Origin: Mesocentrotus franciscanus | Lineage: Eukaryota; Echinodermata; Echinoidea; Camarodonta; Strongylocentrotidae | DNA: 64,000 nucleotides | Assembly (NCBI GenBank): GCA_037976565.1 | Contig: CP137679.1 | Coordinates: forward strand, 24,592,761-24,656,760 | Direction: 5' to 3' | Shown: one piece after another, positions 44,202-56,289 of the stretch | Numbering within the stretch: position 1 is the stretch's first letter | Layout: every line of letters starts with the position of its first letter | Made by a program: the position numbers and the translations under genes | Notes under the pieces: model-generated | The model's input: only the letters and a program-made list of their open reading frames with translations | Told to the model about the DNA's origin: nothing | The model's database searches: none

Positions 44202-46095
44202 GACATTAAGTAGACCAAGCATCCCCATAATCATAGTTATTTAAGGACTGAGTTTGCTAATTCAGAAACTAGTAATTGCATAATACTGGTGAAATCACTA
44301 ACGCCCTAAAATAAATTATTTCGTTTTCATGTAGCTTCGTCATTCAGCCTCTGATGAATATTCTGATTAAAAATTCAGACCCTCTTGTACCTTGTTGATT
44401 AAAGAGTGATTTTGAGCATTTTTTAATGTTGGCGCGCGTACGTTTGGTAGTGGTGCGCCTTCGGATTTTAATGGCATGTTTTATTGAACCTTAACCTTAA
44501 GTTGATGTGTTTCAAATATGGTTCAATTTTAATGCCTCGTCTTGGCATGGTCGCAATTACAACTTTCAATTGAAAATTTTGACATGGTCCCAACATCTGT
44601 TAAAAAAACAAAAGTCACAGTTTCTATAGCCCATTGTCTCAGCTATAACATACCAAAATTTGGGACAACATAGAGCACAAATAAGCTAGATAGAGCTCAA
44701 ATATTAATGTCATGTAGATTCATGATTTGAACGAAATTCACCTTCCTTAGACATAACACGCAAATTAAGAAAATTCTGACATGTGGCCTTTAATTGAATT
44801 TTTGACTATGATGACGTCATAAAAATGAAAATTAATGTGTATTAATCTTGTAGACAATTGCCTGAAATACAACATATCCAAATTTGGGAGAAAAATGATC
44901 AACATTTAAAGAGATACACTCAATTTTCCAAAAATATGCTGACGTCATAATATGCAAATTCGTATTTTGAGTTTCAAGGCCATTATGATGACGTCCCGAT
45001 GTACTTGATGGCCAAATGAGACATGAAATCATATCTCCGACCCATACTCTATCCAAATATGGAAAAATTTTGAGGGTTCCGTGCATCCAAAAGAGCTATC
45101 ATGGATTTTGTATAGGCATGTTTTTGCTCATATATGCTATGTATTACAAGAGCTCGCGCGCACGGACATTTAACTTGAATGGACGCTCATTCCCTTATTA
45201 ATGGTCATAAAGAGATAAGCATGGTATCAAATTGTTCGAAAAAGAATGACCTGAAATTGACCAGACGGATATTGACCTTGATCATGATAAATATGAATGG
45301 GAAATGACTTTCCGTTATGAAGATATGATCATGAGTTGATTTCCACAAAATGGCGCCTAGATGACGTCATCAGTCATGGTCAAGGTTGAAAACCTTATTT
45401 TGCTTTGTCCTTATGCCTATACATATGTGTGTCAAATTTCAAGGCATTTGATTGAGCCATTTTTAAGTTATCGCGCTAACAAAAAAGTGCTTGGAAATAA
45501 GAAAAATATTCTAACGAAAACATAAGGTGGTCTGTGTTATATACAGCCCACCTGACTAGACATGTAATACTTGTTAATAACAAGTATAGGTGGGCTGTTC
45601 CAAGTGCATGCCACACATGTTTAGTGACATACTAAGTAGTTAAGATAACATTGGCATGATTTGACCTTATTTTTGAAATAATCCTCTTATTCAGGTCTAT
45701 TAGTGTGCCAAATTTCTAGTCTATACAATGCATGGTTTTAGAGAAACCATGTACAGTATATTTGACCTTTGACCCTCAAATCTAAATATCAAAATGAAAT
45801 ATGCATTTTCTAGATTTTTGTTTTTTTATAAGAAATCATATCTCCCACTCATACTCTATCCAACTATGAACTAGACTTGAATTCGTCACTTTGACGAATT
45901 AGGTGATACGTATGCTAATGATTTACATACTGAAGAATGCATTTTCACGATTTCATATTTCATATAAAATGCTTCTACCATTATGATCTATCCATATGTC
46001 AAGTTTCTACTGTTTAGCCTTGATCATTATGGATGTATGGAAGATAGATTGAGACAATTTGACCATTGACCCTGGACAACAACCAGTTACACCTT
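44202..46095. repeat. Degenerate repeat-derived block with TGACGTCA and AGGTCA words
   Basis: The text consists of loosely repeated phrases (TATCCAAATATGGAAAAATT, CATATCTCCGACCCATACTC and ATATCTCCCACTCATACTCT, TGTCAAATTTCAAGGCATTT) in the style of the inner parts of large dispersed elements. Perfect TGACGTCA occurs at 44813-44820, 44940-44947 and 45362-45369. An inverted pair, ACAGCCCACCTGACTAGACA and AAGTATAGGTGGGCTGT, lies at 45542-45600. No gene recognised. Confidence 0.5.
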
Positions 46096-46111
46096 TGACT
46101 CTAATTGACAT

Positions 46112-46765
46112 AATGAGGCATACACATTGCATATTCCGTGGTAACAATGAAGTAAGCGAGGGAAATGAAGGAAGCGAGGGAAATGAAGGCAATGACAAAC
46201 GAGAGAGAGAGAGAGCGACAGAATATGGCCGGGTTCAAATTAAGTTTTCTTTAAATTATTAGACCCAGTACTGAGGATCTTTTAATCTGCCATGTTTTTG
46301 TTATTTGACGGCTTTTGACGATACCAAGAAATGCCGTCTTTTGTCACCAAATATTGATCAAATAGCATTGTAGAGACGATGAACACTAATGCAAAGTCGT
46401 AAGCCATGAGAATGTCAATTTCTATGTCGTTCGGCAAAATAATCCGAACAATAGAATCAACCAAGTGGAATCAACTGTTAAACGAATTTATCATGAGTTC
46501 TGAAATTTTAATTTGTTACTGCACGTCATAGTAGTATTAAAGAGCAGCAATGGTGAACAATTGTCGCTAAAATTCAGAAATTGTTGCTTAGATTGCTTTT
46601 CCACTAAAAATTAACATGATACATCAAGCTACATAGAACTATGATCGACAAACATGATATTGTTTTGAAAACAGTCAGAAAACATTGCAGGTAGAATAAA
46701 TAAGAGATAATGTGGTCATGTAAACAAGTGCATTATGTCCATGTTAGTCCCCTAGTACCGAAATC
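46112..46765. repeat. Segmental duplication D, copy 1
   Basis: From GAGGCATACACATTGCATAT to CCATGTTAGTCCCCTAGTACC this block is repeated at 47195-48758, in the same orientation and at roughly 80 percent identity. It keeps the empty target site (CACGTCATAGTAGTATTAAAGAG near 46524) that is filled by a 738-bp insert in copy 2. Function unknown; no long open frame. Confidence 0.8.
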
Positions 46766-46954
46766 ATGATTGTATTCTCCACTTATTTCTCCTATATAAT
46801 TTATTTCAATTTAAAATAGAAATTCTAATGTTTCTTCTTTTGGCTTGCTAATATTTCAGCAACGAATTGACAGTTTTGGTAGACATCTTGGATGTATCAT
46901 AGCAATAAATTCTTGGCACATGACGTATTGTGTGTACGATAATTATGTTAAGAA

Positions 46955-47090
46955 GAAGAAGCATACAAATAACTATAAGAATAATAACAATAACAAATAA
47001 TCACTATAATAATGATTATAATTACGATATTTACTATAATTATAAATATAACAATGATAATAATAATGATGATTATTATACTGCTGCTTT

Positions 47091-47122
<32 letters not shown>

Positions 47123-47135
47123 TGAAAAAGTAAAT
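46955..47135. repeat. ATA-rich and (ACT)n microsatellites
   Basis: AT-rich triplets (46960-47080) are followed by about 12 perfect ACT units (47093-47130). Confidence 0.9.
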
Positions 47136-47194
47136 GAAGAAGAAGGGGCAGGAGAAGAATTATTTCAGCGATATTAGTGATTATATTCTCTATG

Positions 47195-48758
47195 ATTGAG
47201 GCATACACATACACATTACATACCCCGTGGTAAGAAGGAAGTAAACGAGGGAAACGGAAGGCAATGGCAAGAGAAAGCATAGCCCGGGTTCAAATTCAGT
47301 ATTCGTTAAATTATTAAACCCGGTGCTCATGAACATTCATCTGTCATGTTATTGTAATGTGACGCTACATAAAAATAGTACCAGATTGTCGTCTATTGTC
47401 ATCAAATATTGTTCAAATAGCATTGTAGAGACGATGAACAAATAAGAATAATAATGCAAGGCCGTTAGTCATGAGAATGTCACATTCTATCTCTCTCAGC
47501 TTAATAGTCCGAACAATAGAATGAACCGAGAGGAATCGACTGAAATTTCTTAACAACAATTTAAACTTCTCCCAGGAATCCAAACATTAGATTTGTTCCC
47601 CATTCAAATAGCTTTGTAAAGGCGGTGAAGAAAAAAAAAATACTTCGTCGTTAATGGTGAGAATATTCACGGATATCTCTCTCATCTAATTCCTGCGAAC
47701 AGTGGGCTCAACCAAGCGCAATTAACTGTTAAACGAATTTGTCATGAGTCCTAAAGATTCAATGTGTCACTGGCACTGCACGTCATATACCCCATTCACA
47801 GTGGCCTCAAAATTGGTAGCGGCGTTGTAGCGGAGCGGCGACACCGCCATAACACCGCTACAAATGCATTCACAGTAGAAAAGTTATCCCGCTGCAGCAG
47901 CGGGATAAATATCATGTACCCATTCACGCTGCAGCGGGTGATTTTATTACCTCCGTAACAAACACGTGTATGCATGGCTCATGACCCGCGAGTGACCCCG
48001 ATATGACCGGAAATACTTCAGCGCGGGGTTTTCGATTGCTTGAAATTGCGCGCGCTAGCTGTACTTTATCCTCGATCATATTACTTTTTAAAAAACTAGC
48101 ATTTTTATTGCTTCCAGTCAGAATATTTTAATTTTTTGAAGTGTGAAATATTTTTATTTGGATAATTATAATATCTACATAATAATAAAATCAATTTGAA
48201 TCCACTGGTTACTTTATTTCTATTTCACTTTATGTTCCCATTGCTGTAGAAAAGAGGTCAGTGATAGGTAAGTAAACAAATCACACGTGTTTGTCGCGGT
48301 GTTATAGCGGAGAGCCTTCACACTGAGTAAACACCGCGACAGCAGCGGGACTGTCCCGCTGCTGTAGCTAGGCGAACCTAGCGATAGTTTGTCGCGGCGT
48401 TATCGCGAGGCGGTGTTATCCCGCGATAGTTTATAACGGGTCCGAGCCTTCACACTGAAGACAACACCGCGACAGCAGCGGGACAGTCCCGCTGCTGTCG
48501 CGGTGTTTGAGGCCACTGTGAATGGGGTAATAGTAGCATTAAAGAGTAGCAATGGCGAACGATTGTCGCTCAAATTCAACAATAGTTACTTAGTTTGCTT
48601 TTCCCTAAAAATTACCATGAGACATCAAGCTACATAGAACTATGATCGACAAACATGATAGTGTCTTGAAAACAGTTAGAAAAACATTGGAACTGGAATG
48701 AATAAGAGATCATGCGATCATGTAAACATTTTGTCCATGTTAATCCTCTAGTACCAAA
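47195..48758. repeat. Segmental duplication D, copy 2, with internal doubling and insert
   Basis: Matches 46112-46765 but is longer. The unit beginning AAATAGCATTGTAGAGACGATGAA appears at about 47417 and, more diverged, at 47607 (AAATAGCTTTGTAAAGGCGGTGAA), so about 190 bp is doubled in tandem; and the 47790-48527 element is inserted. Downstream of the insert the two copies align again from GTAGCATTAAAGAGTAGCAA. Confidence 0.8.
47790..48527. mobile_element. 738-bp CG-rich TIR element
   Basis: The tips CCCCATTCACAGTGGCCTCA and TGAGGCCACTGTGAATGGGG are perfect 20-bp inverted repeats bounded by TA on both sides. Inside, palindromes such as CCCGCTGCAGCAGCGGG, ACAGTCCCGCTGCTGTCGCG and CACCGCGACAGCAGCGGGAC recur in both orientations, so each half can fold into several hairpins; the middle (48080-48250) is AT-rich. 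A secondary motif CATTCAC/ GCCTTCACACTGA repeats the tip inside the element. No coding frame. The undisturbed site in copy 1 of the duplication proves insertion. Confidence 0.92.
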
Positions 48759-49277
48759 TACCCAAGCAAAACTCGAGCCAGATGCAAATGAAGAGCTTGC
48801 AACCAAAAGGCGCTGAATCCACTTTTCACCAAATTGCATGTTTTAAACGATTTGAATAGACCTCTCTCATGTGTATCTAAATCACTAAATTTTCCCTCAG
48901 AATTGTTTCAGGAAAATATGAAAATATTGATTTGAAATTTATACTTTCAACCAAAGGCGCTATATCCACCTTTCTTTTCTTTCCTTTGATTGGCCCAATC
49001 ATACCAGCTTGTGGAAATTTGATCAGAAAGCAATCAGAAAGCAGAACACAAAGAGCATAGCACAGGCAGACTTCCTAGATTCGTTTTTTACTATTCACAT
49101 TAATGATCATGTGTGTGTGGTGTGTGTGTGTGCGCGCATTTGTATGACCTATAGTGGTAGTTCTTCCACCTGTAGTATAGATTTGATTAATAAACAGAGA
49201 CAAATGTGTGAAATTAAAAAACAATGATTTTCTCGAAATTAACCGGAATGGATTAAGCTCTTCAAATGAAGATTAAC
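48759..49277. other. Unassigned; short direct repeat
   Basis: CCAAAAGGCGCTGAATCCAC (48805) and CCAAAGGCGCTATATCCACC (48951) are weak direct repeats. A (TG)n run lies near 49110-49135. No gene recognised. Confidence 0.55.
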
Positions 49278-49808
49278 TTAAAGATACTATGTCCCTTTTG
49301 CAGCCAACATCAAATTCTGTAGAACTTTGCAGGAATTATGAATATGTCATGTATGTCCTATCTGTGAAATTTAAACGTTAGCAGTGTCCTAATATTCAAA
49401 TTATGCAAGGAAACCCGTTTACTTGCTAGACTTCACTGTCAGACACTATTGAGTGACTGACTGGCTTTTTTTCTTTGGTAATAACATACATAAAATGAGC
49501 TGTAAAGGGTACATGAGCATTTGTCTACATCAATAACCCACTTCTTGTAATGGCCAAAATTAAACTGATTGAATCTTTGCGCAGCACAAAACGTACGACC
49601 ATTCGGTACAATGGTCTGAAAATCAGACTATTACTTACTGGCTTATAGCTCTTAAGTCGATTCGACAACTAATAGTCGTTATTTTCCCACTTAAAGACAT
49701 TTTCAACCCCCTTTTTAAGGAAAGTTCTAAATTAGTATTATCTTTCAAATGTCGTTGGAATTTAACCCTTTCATTTTTTGGCCTGCAAATGGGACATAGT
49801 ACCTTTAA
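49278..49808 (-). mobile_element. TTAA-flanked MITE, family 1, copy 2 (inverted)
   Basis: 531 bp including both TTAA copies. The whole element is the reverse complement of 4417-4953 with scattered substitutions and small indels. Tips: TTAA AGATACTATGTCCC and GGGACATAGTACCT TTAA. Confidence 0.93.
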
Positions 49809-50685
49809 AGACATTAATTTATGACATATTGTCTATTGTCCTGATTGTTTTCTCTACTTAGTTCTTTTTCCTATCTTAATTTTTCAAGATATATTCTAAT
49901 GTTTCCTTGTATTGATTAGGTTCATTTATTTTCATTTTTTGGAGGGGGCGTGGTTAAAAAATAACAACTTCTTTAACATTCTGTTTCCATGGCAACAGTC
50001 TTATTTGTTACTTGAAATGAATCAAATTTCAATCTTAATCAACCAGGCATCTGAAGTTTTTAGATCAACATCAACACACACTTTGAGAAAAGAAAGGAAA
50101 AACAATTTTCTTTAATTAAAAGTTGTGTTACAACTTTTTGAGCATCATATAATACCCGCATTCATTCAGTTAAACTTGACATGCCAATTGTTTATCGTTG
50201 CACCCATACACGACAAAATAGATTCCCTTTCTTTGACAGATGGTTGAGCCTACATCGGCTATATCTTAATCACTCCAGTTATTGTCCGAGAATAACCATG
50301 CTAGCCAAGCCAAATACAGCTTTTGAAAATGATGTGTGATTCCTTTTCTATAGAATTAAAATTGAATTGAATTAAATTTAGTCCAAGGATGATAGCCTGA
50401 CGAAACATATGTTACATGTGTAATATTAACATATGCATAGTGATTCTTAGCGACCAAGCTTTTTTCTTTAGAAAAAAAAAAAACATTTCGAAAGTAAGAT
50501 ATAGGAGTGTGAATCCTTAATATTCATAATTTCTTTTCCTTTTAACCCGTCTCTTTTTTTATTTGCAATTTTTTTTTGGATAGGGACCCTTCAAGTGCTT
50601 CCGGGGGCACGTGCCCTCCCTCCCCCCCCACCCCCTTATATATCATATTTCTCTTCTCTCCCTGATTAACCCTGATAATAATACT

Positions 50686-50819
50686 GGGGCCCGTTTCTCG
50701 AAACCGTCATAAGTCTAACTTCTTGACTATCCCATTGAAACGTGTGTTATAGAAGTAACACGCGTTTAACTGGGATAGTCAAGAAGTTAGACTTATGACG
50801 GTTTCGGGAAACGGGCCCC
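50686..50819. mobile_element. GGGGCCCGTTTC palindromic MITE, 134 bp
   Basis: GGGGCCCGTTTCTCGAAACC at the left is mirrored by GGTTTCGGGAAACGGGCCCC at the right. The arms continue through GTCATAAGTCTAACTTCTTG for about 55 bp with only a few mismatches, leaving about 24 bp in the loop. This tip is common to a widespread invertebrate MITE group. Confidence 0.9.
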
Positions 50820-50899
50820 TGGAGTGTATAGAATGTGGATTTTAATACAAAGGTTCAACATTTGAAAGAAATGTTAACATTTGGTAAGATTACTGAACT

Positions 50900-51690
50900 T
50901 CTAGACGAGATTTCCCCATATCGCCCCATTTGAGGAAGAAGTGAATAGAAAACTGCTTTATCTTCAAAACAGTCAGTAGATGTACATGACGAAAATGCTA
51001 TGAAGTTCTTAAACGTAGACGGGGATTGCTTATCTAAAGAATCAATGGAGCTTTGTGAAGGCAAACTGTCTAACGACGAGTGTTTTAAAGTGCTATGTGA
51101 AATGCCTTCTGGAAAGTCTTCTGGTAGCGACGGCCTACCTAAATATTTGTACGGTGGACTCTTCCTATTTAACTGCAATTATGAATTAAATAATATTTCT
51201 GTGAATATGCCTGCATGTTATAGATTACTTTTAGAGAAATGGCTTTCGATTACAATGCTAACAGACCAACCCTTTAGAACACAGATGGTATGGAATAATT
51301 GTAATATCAAAATTGATAATTGATTTTTTTTATTAAAAATGTTCGAGAAAGTTATATACTTGCTTCATCTAATCATTACTCCTCAAGGTCTTTGTAAAAC
51401 CTTCCAGTCATTTAATAACGAATTTGATATTTATCTCAATGATTATTTTAGAATTCAATGTATCTATAGGGCTGTCAAAAAGCGTAAAGATTTCAATATA
51501 GAAATGTTCAATGACAAATTTAAAGAAGAAGCAAAAGAGAAAATCATTATTCCTGAATATATTCGACTGATACCGGTTCTTAAGAGCAGACCTTTTTTAC
51601 AAGATACTAATAGATGACAAATATGAAAGACCCCCAAGTACTTTTCGATTACAACAAATATTTGGTATGTCGGATTGCCCCAACAAGATA
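50900..51690 (+). pseudogene. Second Tx1-like LINE remnant with internal deletion
   Basis: The first frame (51000-51178) gives SKESMELCEGKLSNDECFKV, then MPSGKSSGSDGLPKYLYG: the L1/Tx1 region just before the reverse transcriptase (E(C)..(A)L..M..GK.PG.DG). The frame then jumps to QPFRTQMVWNNCNIKIDN (about 51268-51321) and FEKVIYLLHLI...FNNEFDIYLNDYFRIQ (51342-51464), which belong to the far C-terminal side. The catalytic palm is therefore deleted. It is the same general type as the element at 12.2-14.8 kb but a different, older copy. Confidence 0.75.
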
Positions 51691-51766
51691 TATACAAAAC
51701 ACGCCTATTAATAGTTCAAACTTCAATAGATACAAAAAAAGAAGAGAATTTCAGTTCAAAGTATTA

Positions 51767-52330
51767 AAGGGCAATCCAACCCCAAAGTTGAATTGTATGA
51801 AAGCAGAAAAGTAATAGAAACAGAATTGCAAAAGTTTGAAATGAATCGGACCGATAGTAAGGAAGTTATGATTTTTTTTTAATATGAGATCACTAAGTCT
51901 ATGCGAATCTCAAATTGGTAGTTAGTGGATTGTGACGTAGGACGTGGATAACTCTCCCATTTGCCGCGTGTACACAAATATCACTAATTTCTGCTTTTCT
52001 CGTAAGTTCCTTCTCTCTTGGGGCACTGCTCAAAATATATTATAGCTAGCATAGTATTAAAGGTCCTCTAAAAAGAATAGACCCTCCTGAGCCATGAGCT
52101 TTTGAAAAATTTAAATTTTAGCGATTTTATATGTTGGAATAGATGGGAAAGTAGTCCGGCATTACATCACATTCACATTACCGCTTCAGTTAATTTGAAG
52201 TGCCCATACGTATGGTGATTACAACTTTCACAAATGCATAACTTTCTAATGGTTTATGTTGTAGATGACATTGTGAAAAAATACCAGAAAGTTGTAAATC
52301 TAAGAATTTTAATGCCTGATTCATAATTCG
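51767..52330. mobile_element. Possible TTAA MITE related to family 3, one end only
   Basis: TTAA at 51767-51770 is followed by AGGGCAATCCAACCCCAAAG, close to family 3 (AGGGGAAGTCCACCCTGATA). Inner words such as TCTCCCATTTGCCGCG are shared in reverse with family 3 (CAAATGGGAGG at 11351). The right end was not located. Confidence 0.4.
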
Positions 52331-52814
52331 ATTTCAGCCAACAGATTTATATGCTAAAGGCAGTAACGTTAACGCTATCTTTCAAACCTCATACTCGCAC
52401 ACTTTTTTTGCAGTAGACATCAATACAAAAGGCCGTCAAAATGAAGCCAGCGGAGACAACATAATATGAATACAATCATTGTCTAATTAGGCTAAATTAC
52501 CAATGACAAATTGTCCAAGAAACGTACTCGTACTGCTTAAAACTTACATGAACAGATAGATGATTCCCGCCCAATATGATAGTAAATTGCAACTTACCAT
52601 GAAAATGCAGAGAATGATACAGTATCCTAATTTTCAATATTCCTTAAAAGAAGGAAATACATAGGCTTTATTCCACCAGACGCATGGTATACACGTACAA
52701 AGACCTAGGTATTATATTTTCTTGTAAATTATGCGATCTGAATTGATTATTTACATAGTATATAAATGTGCTGCATAAGATGGCGCCCTGGGACCAGTAT
52801 CTTTTAATGTTATG

Positions 52815-52890
52815 TGAGAGTAACGGAGAAAGGAGGAGAGAGAGAGAGAGAGAGAGTGGGGAGGGGAGGGGAAAGAGAGGAGGTCCTAGT
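52815..52890. repeat. (GA)n-rich tract
   Basis: GGAGGAGAGAGAGAGAGAGA followed by GAGGGGAGGGGAAAGAG. Confidence 0.85.
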
Positions 52891-53029
52891 GGACATTTTT
52901 TTTCTTCTTCTTCATACCTGTCAGAAAATTTTGGAATAAAAACGCGCACTCAAAAAGCTGATGAGATGCGAACACTGTGGATGAAGATAATGAATGATTT
53001 ACAGGAAATGCATTTATAGTCTGCTCTCA

Positions 53030-53235
53030 ATATTTATTCATTCATTTATTTATTTCTGATATTTATACAGGGTGGCACATTTCACCAATTATGGTGGTCT
53101 GGCATGAGGCCTTGTTTGGTAACAATGCTATTCAATAACAATCATCAATAAAAACAGATAACAGTAACACAACAAAATAGAGAAATAAATACACACACAC
53201 ACACACACATATAATATATATATATATAAAAGTTT
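53030..53235 (-). mobile_element. LINE 3' tail, reversed, and (CA)n(TA)n
   Basis: On minus, ACCCTGTATAAATATCAGAA followed by AAATAAATAAATGAATGA is a LINE-type 3' end with AAAT units (plus 53035-53070). A compound (CA)n(TA)n microsatellite follows at 53190-53229. No coding part. Confidence 0.5.
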
Positions 53236-53611
53236 ACAAATTAATTGGTATCCTCATAAAAAGCGGATTATTCAAGAAATACCGTTGCTCATTTTTAATA
53301 TATTATTGTATGTACAGACAGTTATTAGTTTTTAAATCAGATGCTTGATAGTCGTGAGATTTTCAGGCATTCTTACAAAATAATAATAATAAATCAACAA
53401 GAGAAGATAGCCTCTTGTGGATTTAAAAGATCATAAGCAACGACGAAAAATGTACATGTGTCTGATATAGATTAACACAAGGAATACCAAAGTTGTCATG
53501 TAAATATTTACATTTGATATATTTAAGGATAATTATTGATAATAAAGATATATAATTTGATCTTATTCAAACATGTGATGATTTGCTTGTTGAGAATAAT
53601 TATGTATGATG

Positions 53612-54100
53612 TCATCCGGCGTGATTTTGTATCTGAATACATATTTTATAAAAAGAAAAAAAAATTAGGGGCCGGGGAATTATAATGCACCCAATGAAAT
53701 TTTGTATCGAATTTTCCTTTGCCTTCGAACGGAGGGGGTGTATACCGGCTCTCCCGTTCCAGGAATCGCCACTGCAGGCTATTTTAATTTTTTTACAGCG
53801 AACTTTCTTCAGGTACGAGCATAAGTATATACTCTTCACAGAATAATGACATTCGATTGTTTCGTTCACTCGCTTACTTATCAAATCTCCTTCATAATCC
53901 TCGTTATATAAGCGAAGCTGAAAGATTTTATATATTTTATATTCTTTTGTGTGACGTGTGATATGGCGTGACAACCCAGATGCCCAATACCCAAGAAAAG
54001 AGACCATGCACCGCTGTATATTGGTTACACTGTTGAGTGTTGTAAGCAGGCAGGGTTCAATCTGCAATTTAATAAAGACAAACATGCAGTAATAAGTCAT
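53612..54100 (-). CDS. Open frame of unknown nature, 162 codons
   Basis: The longest otherwise unexplained open frame in this part. The product starts MTYYCMFVFIKLQIEPCLLT and includes RLYNEDYEGDLISKRVNET and a Cys/Lys-rich end. I recognise no family. The lower part (53660-53775, GGGGCCGGGGAATTATAATG and GGGGGTGTATACCGGCTCTC) reads like a dispersed repeat tip, so the frame may just run across a repeat. No convincing splice pattern or start context was found. Confidence 0.15.
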   Translation of the reverse strand: MTYYCMFVFIKLQIEPCLLTTLNSVTNIQRCMVSFLGYWASGLSRHITRHTKEYKIYKIFQLRLYNEDYEGDLISKRVNETIECHYSVKSIYLCSYLKKVRCKKIKIACSGDSWNGRAGIHPLRSKAKENSIQNFIGCIIIPRPLIFFSFYKICIQIQNHAG

Positions 54101-54719
54101 CTTGCATAAACTGGCTTGAAAGTAACATATCGTGTATCAAATTAAATGTACCCTGACAATCCTAATAGCCATCTGTAATCATAATAAAGGAAAACAAACA
54201 ATGCCTTTTTCACTATAAATCTGACTAAATACATGCAACAATGTCTCACTGACATTGACTTTGACATTCTACAAAGTCATGCTCGAAGGCCTCATTCATG
54301 TTACAACTACACTACAATTACGTAACGTTCACTGTACACGTGTGCAATCTTGCACATGAACAACTCATTCATGTCATTATTTCATCACCTCATATTAGTG
54401 TCATAAACTTCATATTTCATCAAGCTACTTGGCTATAAAGACAATATAACTCATAAACTTCAAGATAACACAATATTTTCTACTTAGTACATCATTGGAC
54501 TTGTATCACAAATTAAATTAAACGAAAACATAGGCAACTCTAGGCAACAAACTTTCCCATGACGTGGAGAATTAGCAGCACACAAAATTCACTACGCCCT
54601 CAAGCGGCCAAATCCAAACCCTATCTATAAAGAGCCGCTTGTGACATCACAAACATCTGCTTCAAGCAAAACGTCATCCTGTACTCCACATTATGTTTAT
54701 TTAATGTAATGCCCCTCTG

Positions 54720-55161
54720 TATATTATTATCAACATTATTATTATTATTATTATTATTATCATTATTATTAATATTGTTAAAGCTATTATCAATACCTTT
54801 ATTGTCATCATTATTATTACTATAAATTATCATTTTCATTTTTATTATAATTTTTATCATTATCATTATTGTTATTATTGATATTATTATAATTATCATC
54901 ATTATAACATCTAAAATTATTTGTATTATTATCATTATTGTTATCATTGTCGTTATTATTCTTGTTTAATTTTTTTCATCATCTTATTCTTCTTTTCTTT
55001 CTTCTTCTTCTACCTCATAATCATCGGCATCATCATCATCTCTATTTATATCACTGTTATCATAATCATAATTATTATTGTTATAATTTTATTATAATCA
55101 TTAATGATAAACATGATATCAATATTAGCATTAGTATCATCATTAGTAGTAGTAGTAGTAT

Positions 55162-55202
<41 letters not shown>

Positions 55203-55255
55203 CTTTTATCATTATTACTTTATTATTGTTATTATTATTACGAGTGTTGTCGTTG
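54720..55255. repeat. TTA/ATC and (TAG)n microsatellite cluster
   Basis: AT-rich triplets run almost without break at 54723-55130, with a clean (TAG)n tract at 55147-55201. Triplet periodicity produces Ile/Asn/Ser-rich open frames that are not genes. Confidence 0.93.
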
Positions 55256-55689
55256 TATTTTTTGTAAACTGAACTGATAATGTGTATGTGAAATGCGATA
55301 TATAAAATAACCCAAGCTGAACTGAAGTGAACTGAATTAAAAAAACTTTCTTCTTTTACTTTGCCATCGAAACAAAATCATTCCACATGTTATGAAATCA
55401 AAATATCTAACAAATACATGGAATATAACAAATAAGAAATAAAAAATAAAGTACTTCAAAATGAAGATACATGTATATCTAAACATAATCTCGTCCTGTT
55501 TCATTCACTTGCTTGAGCCAAACAAATACCTAATAAATATGTTGTTAACGGTTGATATGTTACTTTAGAACATTAAATCACAAATGATTTTGGCTAGTAC
55601 TAGTAGATATCCAGTATATTCTGATCCAATAAATTGTGTAAACATCTGACAACTAGATTTTTCCCACATAGAAAGGCTCAATATACTTA

Positions 55690-55910
55690 CAGCGCTTGAA
55701 TTATGCAAGGTTTTTAAATAAATTTTATAATTTTAGTTCATTATCTTGTTCTTGTGTGTTTCAGGACCCCGACTACAAGCAGAATTCTGCTTCCTTGGGG
55801 TCCAAACCTTTATTTGTTATGTTATCACCGCCATGCACTTGCTTGATAAAGATTGAATACAGATTTGAAATGAAAAATAAACTCACTAAAGTTTGAGTAA
55901 ATTTAGAAAT
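55690..55910 (+). mobile_element. Probable LINE 3' UTR
   Basis: TCAGGACCCCGACTACAAGC, then AGAATTCTGCTTCCTTGGGG and TCC forms a stem-loop (GGACCCC with GGGGTCC). It is followed by a tail rich in AATAAA-like words (AAAAATAAACTCACTAAAG). This matches the layout of short LINE 3' UTRs with a terminal hairpin; no coding part. Confidence 0.4.
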
Positions 55911-56083
55911 TGAAGATAATTATACGTCTACATTATCTGAAGACACGTACTTAATATGTTGTCATTTCTTTTAATCAATAAATCTGGTATGTAGATAAGA
56001 AGGCTGCAAGAGCTTTGTTAATGACGGGACGACCGTTTTGCGGTCAGCCGACGCGGCGACGTAGTGTTCTATTTGTTTTGCAT

Positions 56084-56255
56084 AAGTTTGTTAAGTGCCT
56101 CATTAGAAATTATTCAATTCACCTTTTACAAATAATTGTATGTCAATAGTCAGAACGTGATTTGCATACATAACGTGTTGTTAGGTAGGATAAGGATAAG
56201 GATAAGCCATAATGTTTTTCCTACCTAGCAACAATTAATGTATGCAATTCGCATG
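56084..56255 (+). repeat. Dispersed repeat R1, copy 2
   Basis: Aligns with 20125-20291. It contains GTTGTTAGGTAGGATAAGG and TTTTTCCTACCTAGCAACAA as an inverted pair, with a local triplication of GATAAG (56193-56210). Confidence 0.65.
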
Positions 56256-56289
56256 ATAATCAAGTTTTCAAAAAAGAATATGATGGCTT

